Assembly: GCA_025357755.1 (NCBI GenBank)
Contig: JANXOP010000354.1
Span: 1-43,141, forward strand
Source: Kofleriaceae bacterium
GTDB taxonomy: Bacteria > Myxococcota_A > Polyangia > Haliangiales > Haliangiaceae
Direction: 5' to 3'
Length of the DNA stretch: 43,141 nt
Shown: positions 1-8,062 of the stretch, piece by piece
Layout: each line of letters begins with the position of its first letter
Position numbering within the stretch: the stretch's first letter is position 1
Program-made: the position numbers and the translations under genes
Notes under the pieces: model-generated
The model's input: only the letters and a program-made list of their open reading frames with translations
What the model was told of the DNA's origin: nothing
Databases searched by the model: none

Positions 1-208
1 ATCGCCGGCCGCCAACATCGCGCTCGAATATGTGCACTTCGTACATGTATCCGGACTGCGTTGCGTTGGCGATCGATCTTCGTCGCAAACGACCGTCAAC
101 CAGTAATCCGCAGCACCCGGTTCTGCGAAGGTAGGGCTAGAAGCACTGGCCGCGCACATCGCTGAGGGCGCGAACGGCTTCAAAGCCGCGAAGCCCGATA
201 CGAAAGCG

Positions 209-3200
209 TTGATGGCCTTCGCCAGGCGATTCGGATGGCAGCCGGCGGCAGAGCTCGCCGAATGGAATGCGGCGTTGCCGACGTATCGCAACATCGCGAT
301 GGAGATCAGTGACGTGTGGATGCTCGGCACCTCACTCTCCGACGCACGGTTCGAGATCAACGAGGCGGCCTCGACGTTACTCCTGTGCACGGGGCTCCTG
401 CGGTTCGGCTCCGATCCGAGCGGCGACACCGCGTTCGTCGTGACCCTGCCTGGCGCGACCGCGCCAGTGCATGCGTACGATCACGAGACCGGCGAGCTCG
501 ATGCAGGCGACTACCCCTCGCTCGCGAACTTCGTCGCGGCTTCGTGGGGGAAGGCCAAGCGCGCGAAGCTCGTCAAGCGCCCGCCGCTCGAAGACGCGCA
601 CGTGCTGTTCGAGCGCATGAAGTGGCTGTGGATGCTGCCGTCGGGGGAGCCCGGCTATCGCTTCGCCGCGGACATGGCGCACGCACCACGCTTCGAGGCG
701 TGGCTCGTCGAGAAGCAGGCTCTCACCCCGGTGCTCGCGAACTACTGGCTCCTCGCGCACTACTTTCTCGGCAACGACGCCGCGTGCACCGAAGCCATCG
801 CACTCGCCGCGAAGCTACCCGGTGAAGCCACCGCCGAGCTCGCCAAACTCGTCGGAGCTCTCCTGGCCGCGCCGACGAGAGCAACGCTCGGCAAGCTCGC
901 ACCAAGAACGCTCGCCGAGCTGCGCGCCGCAGCGCGCAAGAATGCCGACGAGGCGTTGCTGGAGCCGACGGCGCGCGAAGCGGTCGCGCAGACGCGCTCC
1001 ATCGGCACCGCGGCCGATCCAACACACCTCGCGCAGCGCCTCGGCGAAGGCTGGGCCCTGTTCGCCGAATTCCCGGACGACGTCGCCGCGCACGACCAGC
1101 TCCTCGCCGCGCTCGCCAACAACGACCCCGCGCTCGCCCATGTCGTCGAGAAGTATCGCCGAGCGCGCGAGAGCAGCGACGTCCACGACGTCTGGCCCGG
1201 CAAGTACGATCCTGCGAAGAACTTCGATGCGCGCCTCGCGCCCGCGATCGGTGCCGCGTTTCGCGCCGGCCTTGCGTTCGATGCCGCGCACGCGCGCGCA
1301 GCACCATCGCTCGTCAACACCCTCGCACACCTCGACGACGACCATGCGATGACCGCATTCGCGGCCGCGATCGAAGCCTGCACGATCGACGACGAACGGC
1401 TGCCCTACGTCGTCAAGGCCATCGCTGCGAGCACCCATGCCCGCGCACGAGCCATCCAGCGGCGTGCGGCGTGGAAATATTTCGACACTCTCGCGGTAAC
1501 CAAGAAGTCGCTCGAGAAGACCGCAGCCGAAGGTCTGACGCTCGACAACATGCATCGCTCGCATAACCACCTGATCGGCGCGGTGGCCAACGCGATCCGC
1601 ACCGCTGACGAAGACTCCGAGAAGCTCGTCGACAAGATCTGTGCCTCGAGCGCCCAGTGGGGCGTCATCGAACCGCTACTCTCCGTCGTCTTCTCCTACG
1701 TGAGCGCCAAACGACTCGAGCGCCACACCGACGTCGTCGCGGGCTACCTCGAAGCGATCTTCGCGCTCGAACGCGAGAACTTCTCGACCACGCTGCACTA
1801 CACCGCCGCCGAGGCAGCGCTCGCGTATGCCAAGCTCGCTCCGCAAGCCGCGGAGCCAATGCTTCGGAAGGTCCTCGCCGCCGCGGGCGACCCGCTCGCG
1901 CGAACGCGCAGCGCGAGCAAATCACGCCAGATGACCCTCGACAAGCTCGCCGCGGCGCTCGCAGGCCTACTCGTGTTGGCACCCGACGACGCCACCGTGC
2001 GCGCTTGGACCGAGCGCATCCTTGGCGGTCGCGTCGGTTGGGACCGTAGCTACGGCCCGCTGCGAGGGGTTATCGAGGCGAAGCTCGCCGTCGCGAGGCC
2101 GTGGATCCTCTACCACCTTTACGACACCGCAAGCTCCAACCACATCGGCGAGAAGGCCAACATCATGCGCGCTGCTGCGCGCGCGCTCGTCGCGCTTGGC
2201 GCTGCCGAACCGCCGCGCTTCGATACTACCGACCAATTCGCGAGCAAGCGCCCAGACGCTGAGCTCGTCGTTGCCCTCGGCGAGCCGCAACGTCACCTGA
2301 CCGACTATGTCTTCAAGCGCATCGTCGAACGAGAGCTACGCTCGGCCGCAATCGTGACCGCTACCGAAGTCATCTTGCGCGACGTGTATCGCTTCAGCAC
2401 CGACGACATCGAGCGACATACCTGTGCCGAGCGCGTCGAAGGTCTCAAGTGCATGATCGCGCAAGGCGAGTCCGCCCTGCCCGCCGTCTCGCGCCTTCTC
2501 GACCTGCCGCACATGGCCGGGAGCGACAAGACCGTCATCCTGATCGTCGCGGGCGCGATCGCGAACATCGTCGTGGTCCTCGCCGAACTCGCGGCGGCAT
2601 CGCCCGACGAGCTCCTCGCGATGCTCGAGCTCGACACCATCGAGCCTCGCCACCTCGCGCACCTCGACATTCTTGCCGCCTACGCGCTCGCAACCCTCGG
2701 TGTCCGCGCTCACGTTTCGGTCGAAGCCGCGATCCGCTGGCGCTTCGGCCTGATCTGCGAGGGCGTCGACCACTGGCTCCCACAAGACGCCGTCGCGATC
2801 GGCCTCGCGCGCCTTGCAACTCGGCTTCCTGACGGGCCCACGCTGCTCGCCGAGCTCGCCGTGCTCGCCAACTACCACTCGCGAGAGCTCGTCAAAGCAG
2901 CGCGCGCGCACGTGCCCGGCGCGCTAGATGACATCCCCGATGACCTCGCGCTCGAAGTCGATCCGGACCGCGGCGCGAGACGCATCTCGATCGTCGTCGC
3001 CGCGTCCGAGCTCGTCATCGCCTACGCCGCAACCGACGTCCACTGCCAAGGCATCATTCAGAATAACGCCTTCGAGCACGCCGGCACCATCGTGACAACC
3101 TCGGCCGAGGTGTCGCGCAGCACGGCGCGAGCACTTGCCAAGACCTTCGCGTTGCTCGGCTTCGCGCGCAAAGCGGTGAAGTTGGAGAAGAGCTCGTCCT

Positions 3201-3256
3201 CTCCAAAAAAGCCTGCAAGGGGACCGGCACTGAAAGCGCCCCCGAAAAAAGGGTAG
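209..3256 (+). CDS. Large hypothetical protein, SUKH/SMI1-like N-terminus with helical-repeat body
   Basis: A protein of about 1015 residues whose function I do not recognise. The first ~115 residues resemble SUKH/SMI1-KNR4 domains: a run FGSDPSGDTAFVV is followed by an acidic YDHETGE stretch. That fold is often used as an immunity or adaptor domain. The remainder is Ala/Leu-rich and predicted helical, like HEAT- or TPR-type scaffolds. It ends in a Lys/Ser/Pro-rich basic tail. There is no signal peptide or clear membrane span. The start is uncertain: the frame stays open back to base 107 and reads like protein (LEALAAHIAEGANGF) but contains no ATG, GTG or TTG before the TTG at 209. A CTG at 146 is the only near-start codon in that extension. 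The gene may therefore start at a rare codon or be 5'-damaged. Confidence 0.7.
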   Translation: MMAFARRFGWQPAAELAEWNAALPTYRNIAMEISDVWMLGTSLSDARFEINEAASTLLLCTGLLRFGSDPSGDTAFVVTLPGATAPVHAYDHETGELDAGDYPSLANFVAASWGKAKRAKLVKRPPLEDAHVLFERMKWLWMLPSGEPGYRFAADMAHAPRFEAWLVEKQALTPVLANYWLLAHYFLGNDAACTEAIALAAKLPGEATAELAKLVGALLAAPTRATLGKLAPRTLAELRAAARKNADEALLEPTAREAVAQTRSIGTAADPTHLAQRLGEGWALFAEFPDDVAAHDQLLAALANNDPALAHVVEKYRRARESSDVHDVWPGKYDPAKNFDARLAPAIGAAFRAGLAFDAAHARAAPSLVNTLAHLDDDHAMTAFAAAIEACTIDDERLPYVVKAIAASTHARARAIQRRAAWKYFDTLAVTKKSLEKTAAEGLTLDNMHRSHNHLIGAVANAIRTADEDSEKLVDKICASSAQWGVIEPLLSVVFSYVSAKRLERHTDVVAGYLEAIFALERENFSTTLHYTAAEAALAYAKLAPQAAEPMLRKVLAAAGDPLARTRSASKSRQMTLDKLAAALAGLLVLAPDDATVRAWTERILGGRVGWDRSYGPLRGVIEAKLAVARPWILYHLYDTASSNHIGEKANIMRAAARALVALGAAEPPRFDTTDQFASKRPDAELVVALGEPQRHLTDYVFKRIVERELRSAAIVTATEVILRDVYRFSTDDIERHTCAERVEGLKCMIAQGESALPAVSRLLDLPHMAGSDKTVILIVAGAIANIVVVLAELAAASPDELLAMLELDTIEPRHLAHLDILAAYALATLGVRAHVSVEAAIRWRFGLICEGVDHWLPQDAVAIGLARLATRLPDGPTLLAELAVLANYHSRELVKAARAHVPGALDDIPDDLALEVDPDRGARRISIVVAASELVIAYAATDVHCQGIIQNNAFEHAGTIVTTSAEVSRSTARALAKTFALLGFARKAVKLEKSSSSPKKPARGPALKAPPKKG

Positions 3257-3291
3257 ACCGACTCCGCATCGACGTATCTCGGGTGGCTACA

Positions 3292-3304
3292 CCTCGCCCC
3301 GAGG
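3292..3304 (+). terminator. Short GC hairpin after the first gene
   Basis: CCTCG-CCC-CGAGG forms a five-pair stem with a three-base loop, 36 bases past the stop codon at 3254-3256. There is no T-run after it, so this is at best a weak or Rho-assisted terminator. Confidence 0.25.
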
Positions 3305-3344
3305 GGCATCGAGACGTTGGTCCGCACCGTCGGGTTCGCGTGAT

Positions 3345-3374
3345 TTGACCATGTAACAGTCCACGCTGACTGTT
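3345..3374 (+). promoter_or_regulatory. Promoter with palindromic operator upstream of the acyl-CoA dehydrogenase operon
   Basis: A -35-like TTGACC (3345-3350) lies 17 bases before a -10-like GACTGT (3368-3373). A perfect 7-base inverted repeat, AACAGTC-CACGCT-GACTGTT (3355-3374), fills the spacer and covers the -10. A repressor bound there would block RNA polymerase. TetR- or FadR-type repressors commonly control fatty-acid genes from such sites, but no such regulator gene is in the window. The repeat is directly visible; its use as an operator is inferred. Confidence 0.5.
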
Positions 3375-3394
3375 TCCGCGGTACACCTCGGGAC

Positions 3395-4465
3395 ATGGAT
3401 TTCGCTCTGGACGACGACCAGCAGCTGATCACCGAGACCGTGCGGCGGTTCTCCGATCGCGACCTTCGCGCGTGGGCGGCCGATGCCGATCGCGCGGGAG
3501 CTGCGCCCGATCGGTTCGCGCACGCGGCCGGCGAGCTCGGCTTCTTCCTCGATGCGGTGCCCGCCGAGGCCGGTGGCCTGCTCGAGGGCGAGTACTCGCA
3601 CACCACGCGCGCGTTGCGCGGCTACGAGCTCGGCCGCGGCTGCGCGGCGCTCGCGGCGCTCTGCGAATGTAACGTCGAGCCGGCCCTCGCGACGAACCGG
3701 TGGGGCTCGGCCGCGGCGAAGCAGGCGCTATTCACGGCGCTCGCCGCGGGCGGGCTCGCGTCGTTCATCAACGATGCGCGCGGCGCGTTGACCACGGTGG
3801 TCGAAGGTAACGACGTCCGGGTCAGCGGCAAGCTGCTCGGTCCCACGCTCGCGGTCGCGAAGTTCGCGCTCGTCGCGACCGAAGGGCTCGTCGCCCTCGT
3901 CGCGCTCGCAGGCGCGAAGCCGTTCACGCCGAGCGGTTGGCGCGCCGCAAAGTGGGGCACGGTCGAGCTCGTATCCCAGCACGTCCCCGCCGACTTCATC
4001 CTCGCGCGCGGGCCCGCAGCCGCCGAGGTCGCCACGACGATCTTGTCCTGGGCCCGGGTCTCGCTCGCCGCGCGTGCGGTCGGCGTCTCGGTCGGTGCGA
4101 TGGAGTACGCCGAGAAGTACGCCGCGGAGCGCGTCCAGTTTGGCCAAGCGATCGGTACGTTCGAATCGCTGATCCGCTTGCGCGATGACGCGCTCACCAC
4201 GGCGGCCGCCGCGCGCATGCTCGTGCTCTATGCCGCGTGGCAGCTCGACAAGCAGCTCCCCGCTGCGCACGACACGGCGAGCCGCGCGCGCGTGATCGCG
4301 GGCGATTGCGTCGCGAAGACGACGGTCGATGCGGTCCAGATCTACGGTGGCTACGGATTCGTGAACGACTATCCCGTCGAGAAGTTGATGCGCGATTCGC
4401 GCGCCTTCGAGGCGCTCCTCGGCGACGAACGGTTCGGTCGCGTCCTCGCACAGAAGGTGGCCTGA
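3395..4465 (+). CDS. Acyl-CoA dehydrogenase-like subunit lacking the usual catalytic-Glu motif
   Basis: 356 residues with the acyl-CoA dehydrogenase layout: an N-terminal helical domain, a shortened middle beta domain (~115-195) and a C-terminal four-helix domain. The C-terminal domain contains ERVQFGQAIGTFE and QIYGGYGFVNDYPVEKLMRD, both typical of the family. The normal Y-E-G-T-x-Q-I-Q segment that supplies the catalytic glutamate is absent; the protein instead ends FEALLGDERFG. The FAD-contacting middle domain is also reduced. It lies one base before a complete acyl-CoA dehydrogenase gene, which suggests the two form a heteromer in which this is the non-catalytic or structural subunit, as in actinobacterial alpha2beta2 FadE pairs. 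It would act on CoA thioesters in the cytoplasm. Family assignment is firm; the heteromer is inferred. Confidence 0.85.
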   Translation: MDFALDDDQQLITETVRRFSDRDLRAWAADADRAGAAPDRFAHAAGELGFFLDAVPAEAGGLLEGEYSHTTRALRGYELGRGCAALAALCECNVEPALATNRWGSAAAKQALFTALAAGGLASFINDARGALTTVVEGNDVRVSGKLLGPTLAVAKFALVATEGLVALVALAGAKPFTPSGWRAAKWGTVELVSQHVPADFILARGPAAAEVATTILSWARVSLAARAVGVSVGAMEYAEKYAAERVQFGQAIGTFESLIRLRDDALTTAAAARMLVLYAAWQLDKQLPAAHDTASRARVIAGDCVAKTTVDAVQIYGGYGFVNDYPVEKLMRDSRAFEALLGDERFGRVLAQKVA

Positions 4466-4466
4466 G

Positions 4467-5687
4467 ATGGATCTCTTTCATAACCAACCGCTCTACGCCG
4501 GCGTGCGCCAGATGCTGAACGCGTTCGCGAAGCAACAGATGCGACCGATCGCGATCCAGCACGATCGAGAAGAGTCGATGCCGTGGGCGCTGATCAAGGC
4601 GGCCGCACCGCTCGGGCTCTCGCAGACCGCGGTGATCGATGGGCGCAAGCGCCTCACTGGCATCGACGAGGATCCCGATCCCACCAAGCCCAAGTCGCAA
4701 GCCCGGCTCGGCGTCGTCGGCTCCGAAGAGCTCGCGTGGGGCTGCGCCGGCATCGCGCTCGCGATCGCGGGCTCGGGCCTCGCGGCCTCGCCAGTCGCGC
4801 GCATGGGGACCGAGGAACAGAAGAGCGAGTTCCGCCGCCTACTCAAGGGCGATGACGACAAGGGTCACGTCAAGGTCGCCGCGATGGCGCTGTCCGAGCC
4901 GAGCACGGGCTCGGATATCTCGGGCCTCAAGACCACCGCGCAGAAGGACGGCAACCACTACGTGTTGCGCGGTTCGAAGCAGTGGATCACGAATGGCAAG
5001 TCCGCAGCGGTCTACGTCGTGTGGGCGAACACCGATCCGGCCGCGGGTCGCGCCGGCGTGCGCGGCTTCATCGTCGCGCGCGAGACGCCGGGCCTCGTCC
5101 CCGGTCGCAAGGAGACCAAGCTCGGCATCCGCGCCTCGGAGACCGCGCAGGTTCACTTCGAGGACTGCCGCGTCCATCAAGACATGATGCTCGGCTCGCC
5201 GCCCACGCCCGAGGCTGCGTCGGGTGGCTTGTCCGATACCAAGAAGATGCTCGATGGAACGCGCCCGGCGGTCGCCGCCCAAGCGGTCGGCATCGCGCGC
5301 GCCGCGTACGAGTTCTTGCTCGAGCGGATCCAGGCGACCTCTCTGCACGGGACGCCGATGGCGTCGCACCAGCACATCATGTTCGAGCTCGCCGAGATGA
5401 ACATGGAGATCCACGCGTCTCGCTTGCTCGCGCATCGCGCGGCGTGGCTCGCCGATCATCATCAGGAGAATGTCGCCGAAGCCTCGATGGCGAAGGCGCA
5501 TGCGGCGCGCACCGCGCAGATGGTCACGTCACGCGCGATGGTGCTGCTCGGCGAAGAAGCGCTCGAGCCCGGCCACCCCGTCGAGAAGTGGTATCGCGAC
5601 GCGAAGATCTACGACATCTTCGAGGGCACAGGGCAGATCCAGCGCCGCATCATCTCGCGCGCGATGACCGGCCAGAACCCGACGTAG
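4467..5687 (+). CDS. Acyl-CoA dehydrogenase, complete catalytic subunit
   Basis: 406 residues, normal length for the family, which oxidises acyl-CoA to trans-2-enoyl-CoA using FAD. The FAD-binding signature AMALSEPSTGSD is present in the middle domain, followed by KQWITNG. The C-terminal IFEGTGQIQ supplies the expected catalytic base, Glu386. The insertion DEDPDPTKPKSQ (~70-81) in the N-terminal region is somewhat unusual and may shape substrate choice. The ATG at 4467 follows the preceding stop by a single base, so the two genes are almost certainly co-translated. Electron acceptor (ETF) and substrate cannot be read from the sequence. Confidence 0.93.
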   Translation: MDLFHNQPLYAGVRQMLNAFAKQQMRPIAIQHDREESMPWALIKAAAPLGLSQTAVIDGRKRLTGIDEDPDPTKPKSQARLGVVGSEELAWGCAGIALAIAGSGLAASPVARMGTEEQKSEFRRLLKGDDDKGHVKVAAMALSEPSTGSDISGLKTTAQKDGNHYVLRGSKQWITNGKSAAVYVVWANTDPAAGRAGVRGFIVARETPGLVPGRKETKLGIRASETAQVHFEDCRVHQDMMLGSPPTPEAASGGLSDTKKMLDGTRPAVAAQAVGIARAAYEFLLERIQATSLHGTPMASHQHIMFELAEMNMEIHASRLLAHRAAWLADHHQENVAEASMAKAHAARTAQMVTSRAMVLLGEEALEPGHPVEKWYRDAKIYDIFEGTGQIQRRIISRAMTGQNPT

Positions 5688-6437
5688 CTAGCAGGCCGAC
5701 GAACCGACGTACTGGCCCGGCGTCGTGCCGACGAGCCGGCGAAAGTGGCGATTGAGCTGGCTCTGATCGTAGAGCCCGACCTGCGGTGCGATCTCGCTCG
5801 GGCGCACGCCAGCGCTGAGGAGCTCCTTCGCGCGCATGATCCGCAGGCGCGTGAGGTAGGCGTGCGGGGGAATCCCGATCTGCGTGCGAAAGGCGCGGCA
5901 CAGATGAAACTTGTCGAGGCCTGCGTGGGCCGCGAGATCGTCGAGCTTGATCACCTCGGAGAGCTGCGCGCGCAACATCTCGATCGCGCGGCGCACAGGT
6001 CGCGTCAGATCAAGCGTCGCATTCCCGAGCGAGCTGAAGGCGACGATCGCTTCGGTCGTCATCACCTCGAGCGCGAGCCCCTCCACGCCCGCATCGACCG
6101 CATCGTGCAGGCGATGAAACACCGCGCCGCGCGGATCGCCCGCATCGAGGTGCGGCTGCACGTGGTCGGCGATCTCGACGAGGTGCGGGGCGAACACGAT
6201 GATCTGGAAGATGCCGGTGCCCGTGCGCGCGAGGTCGCGATGCACGTCGCCCGGCTGCTTGAGCAGGATCGCGCCCGGATCGCTGCGATACGTCTTGCCC
6301 GCGCTCCACCACTCCACGCTGCCCTGCTCGAGGCGGACTGACGCGTAGGTCTCCTTCATCCCCGTGTAGAGGTGCGAGACCGCCCAGCGCTTGGAGCCGA
6401 CGCCAGGTGCGATCGCGACGGAAGCAAAGGCGCTCAC
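5688..6437 (-). CDS. AraC-family transcriptional regulator
   Basis: About 249 residues. The N-terminal half is a cupin-like AraC ligand-binding domain with KQPGDVHRD. The C-terminal ~100 residues carry two helix-turn-helix motifs, with signature runs LDDLAAHAGLDKFHLCRAF and VGLYDQSQLNRHF. I place the start at the GTG at 6437 rather than at the 5' end of the open frame (6524): a TACCCT -10 box sits exactly six bases upstream, and the protein aligns as an AraC regulator from there. It is transcribed away from the short-chain dehydrogenase at 6558 and probably controls it. The effector is unknown. Confidence 0.85.
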   Translation of the reverse strand: MSAFASVAIAPGVGSKRWAVSHLYTGMKETYASVRLEQGSVEWWSAGKTYRSDPGAILLKQPGDVHRDLARTGTGIFQIIVFAPHLVEIADHVQPHLDAGDPRGAVFHRLHDAVDAGVEGLALEVMTTEAIVAFSSLGNATLDLTRPVRRAIEMLRAQLSEVIKLDDLAAHAGLDKFHLCRAFRTQIGIPPHAYLTRLRIMRAKELLSAGVRPSEIAPQVGLYDQSQLNRHFRRLVGTTPGQYVGSSAC

Positions 6438-6468
6438 CGCACCAGGGTACGCGCTCCGATCAGATTCG

Positions 6469-6515
6469 ACTTGGGCAAACTTGGCAGCCCGATCGGGGAG
6501 TGTCCTCTTGCCAAG
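6469..6515. promoter_or_regulatory. Candidate operator between the divergent AraC and dehydrogenase genes
   Basis: Two direct repeats of ACTTGG (6469-6474 and 6479-6484) are ten bases apart, one helical turn, which is typical of AraC half-sites. The second overlaps CTTGGCA (6480-6486), which forms an inverted pair with TGCCAAG (6509-6515). The repeats are visible; binding by the adjacent AraC protein is inferred. Confidence 0.4.
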
Positions 6516-6557
6516 GGCGCCCAAGGCAGCAGCTGCACGAACCCCTATTCATGGCGC

Positions 6558-7301
6558 ATGTCCAAACTCGTCGCACTCGTCACTGGGGCCAACAAAGGCA
6601 TCGGCAAAGACATCGTTCGCAAGCTCGCCAAGGCGGGCTACACCGTCCTCCTCGGTGCGCGCGATGTGGGGCGCGGCGAGACCGCCGCCGCCGAACTCGA
6701 GGGTGAAGGTGACATCCGCCCGATCGCTGTCGATGTCACCAGCGAAGCCTCGATCACTGCAGCTGCCGCGCGCATTCGCAAGGAGCTCGGCCGGCTCGAC
6801 GTGCTCGTCAACAACGCGGGCATCTCGCGCTCGCCGACGCAGCCGAAAGCCCCGACCGTCACGCCCGCGAGCCTGGTGAGCCTCGAGGAGATCCGCGAGA
6901 TCTTCGAGACCAACGTGTTCGGCGTGATCGCGGTGACCCAGGCGATGCTGCCGCTCCTCCGCGAAGCACCGGCCGGCCGGATCGTGAACGTCTCGAGCGG
7001 GCTCGGCTCGCTCGCGGGCGTCGCCGACAAGACGAATCCGTACCGCTCGGTCGGCGGCGCTTCGTACGCGCCTTCGAAGAGCGCACTCAACGCGATCACG
7101 CTCGCGTTCGCGAACGAGCTCGAGCACACGAACATCAAGGTCAACTCCGCGTGCCCCGGTTACACCGCGACCGATCTCAACGATCACAAGGGCACGCGGA
7201 CGACCGAGGAAGGTGCGCGCGAACCCTTCCGGCTCGCGACGCTCGGCGCGGACGGTCCGACGGGCACGTTCTCGAACGAAGCAGGCCCGATCGCCTGGTG
7301 A
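6558..7301 (+). CDS. Short-chain dehydrogenase/reductase
   Basis: 247 residues of the classical SDR type, resembling carbonyl reductases. The nucleotide-binding motif TGANKGIG is at residues 9-16, NNAG at 85-88, and the catalytic pair Y170xxxK174 lies in SYAPSKSALN with the expected upstream serine in NVSSG. The run NSACPGYTATDLN after the active site is also standard. Arg39-like positions and GARDVGRGE favour NADP(H), but cofactor choice is a guess. The ATG at 6558 is chosen because the motif begins eight residues later; a TATTCA box six bases upstream fits leaderless initiation. The divergent AraC gene is the probable regulator. Confidence 0.9.
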   Translation: MSKLVALVTGANKGIGKDIVRKLAKAGYTVLLGARDVGRGETAAAELEGEGDIRPIAVDVTSEASITAAAARIRKELGRLDVLVNNAGISRSPTQPKAPTVTPASLVSLEEIREIFETNVFGVIAVTQAMLPLLREAPAGRIVNVSSGLGSLAGVADKTNPYRSVGGASYAPSKSALNAITLAFANELEHTNIKVNSACPGYTATDLNDHKGTRTTEEGAREPFRLATLGADGPTGTFSNEAGPIAW

Positions 7302-7910
7302 TCAGAACTGGCCGGCGAGCCGCAGCGCGATGCCGCCGTCGGCCACCGGGGTCGCGACGATCTGGATCGCGTGCCAGCTATCGCGCGGCATCGTGTAGGT
7401 CTCGAGCAGCCCGATCGGATAACCGATCGCGAACGCGAGGAGCGCCGCGGACCAGCCGGTGCGTTCGACGAGCACGGCGCTCCCTCCGAGGTTGAGGACG
7501 AGGTTGCCGAGGTGACCGCCCCAAAATACCTGGCGCTCCCTCGCGCCGGCCTTCGCGCGCGCCACATGCAGCGCGGCAAGATCGGCGCACGCATCGGGCT
7601 GCGGCGCCGGAACGTCGATTCCTGGGGCGAGGAAGCTCGCGACCGAGGCGATCGTCGATTGCGCCGCGCCGACCAGGTTCGCATCGCGAAAGTCGCGATC
7701 GTACGCGCCGAACGGGTTGTACTTCGCGACCACAGGCGCGAGCTGCAGCACCGTCGCGGCGCCGTACGCGATCCCCCAGCCGTAGCGCCAGTGGTCCATC
7801 CGGCGCGCCTCGGCATCGAGCTGCGCGCGCAGCGGTGCCGGATCGCAATCGGCGTGTGCGACCCGTGCGAGCCCAGCAGCGACAATCACGGCACCCGCGA
7901 GGCTCTTCAC
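7302..7910 (-). CDS. Hypothetical exported membrane protein
   Basis: About 202 residues with no recognised family. A signal peptide is evident (KSLAGAVIVAAGLARVAHA), followed by a mature start DCDPAP. Four hydrophobic stretches follow: around WRYGWGIAYGAATVLQLA, a central TIASVASFLAPG, HLGNLVLNLGGSAVL, and AALLAFAIGYPIGLLETY. It may sit in the inner membrane after processing. The GTG at 7910 is preferred over the longer frame reaching 8141, because the upstream codons are Arg-rich noise and a TACGCT -10-like box is seven bases upstream. Its stop abuts the convergent dehydrogenase with no spacing. Confidence 0.7.
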   Translation of the reverse strand: MKSLAGAVIVAAGLARVAHADCDPAPLRAQLDAEARRMDHWRYGWGIAYGAATVLQLAPVVAKYNPFGAYDRDFRDANLVGAAQSTIASVASFLAPGIDVPAPQPDACADLAALHVARAKAGARERQVFWGGHLGNLVLNLGGSAVLVERTGWSAALLAFAIGYPIGLLETYTMPRDSWHAIQIVATPVADGGIALRLAGQF

Positions 7911-7950
7911 GACACGGAGCGTACTCTCAGTCGCTCTCCGACATCGGCAT

Positions 7951-8060
7951 CGGGATCCGGTCACGATCGGGGTTCCCGTGAGGCGTGGCGTGACCAGGCG
8001 AGCACGCAGCGTGAAGCTCGCTGACCGGATCCCGCTTCGGCGTAGCCAGCGTGGGATCCG
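7951..8060 (-). terminator. Three pairing inverted-repeat arms downstream of the vWA lipoprotein gene
   Basis: Reading leftward from the stop at 8063, CGGATCCC (8060-8053) pairs with GGGATCCG (8033-8026), giving a compact hairpin right after the stop codon. The longer arm 8034-8022 (CGGGATCCGGTCA) pairs perfectly over 13 bases with 7963-7951. The two structures share the middle arm and exclude each other. A further seven-base pair GGTCACG/CGTGACC (7959-7965, 7989-7995) lies inside the loop. The first hairpin is a plausible terminator, though it lacks a T-run. Confidence 0.5.
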
Positions 8061-8062
8061 CG

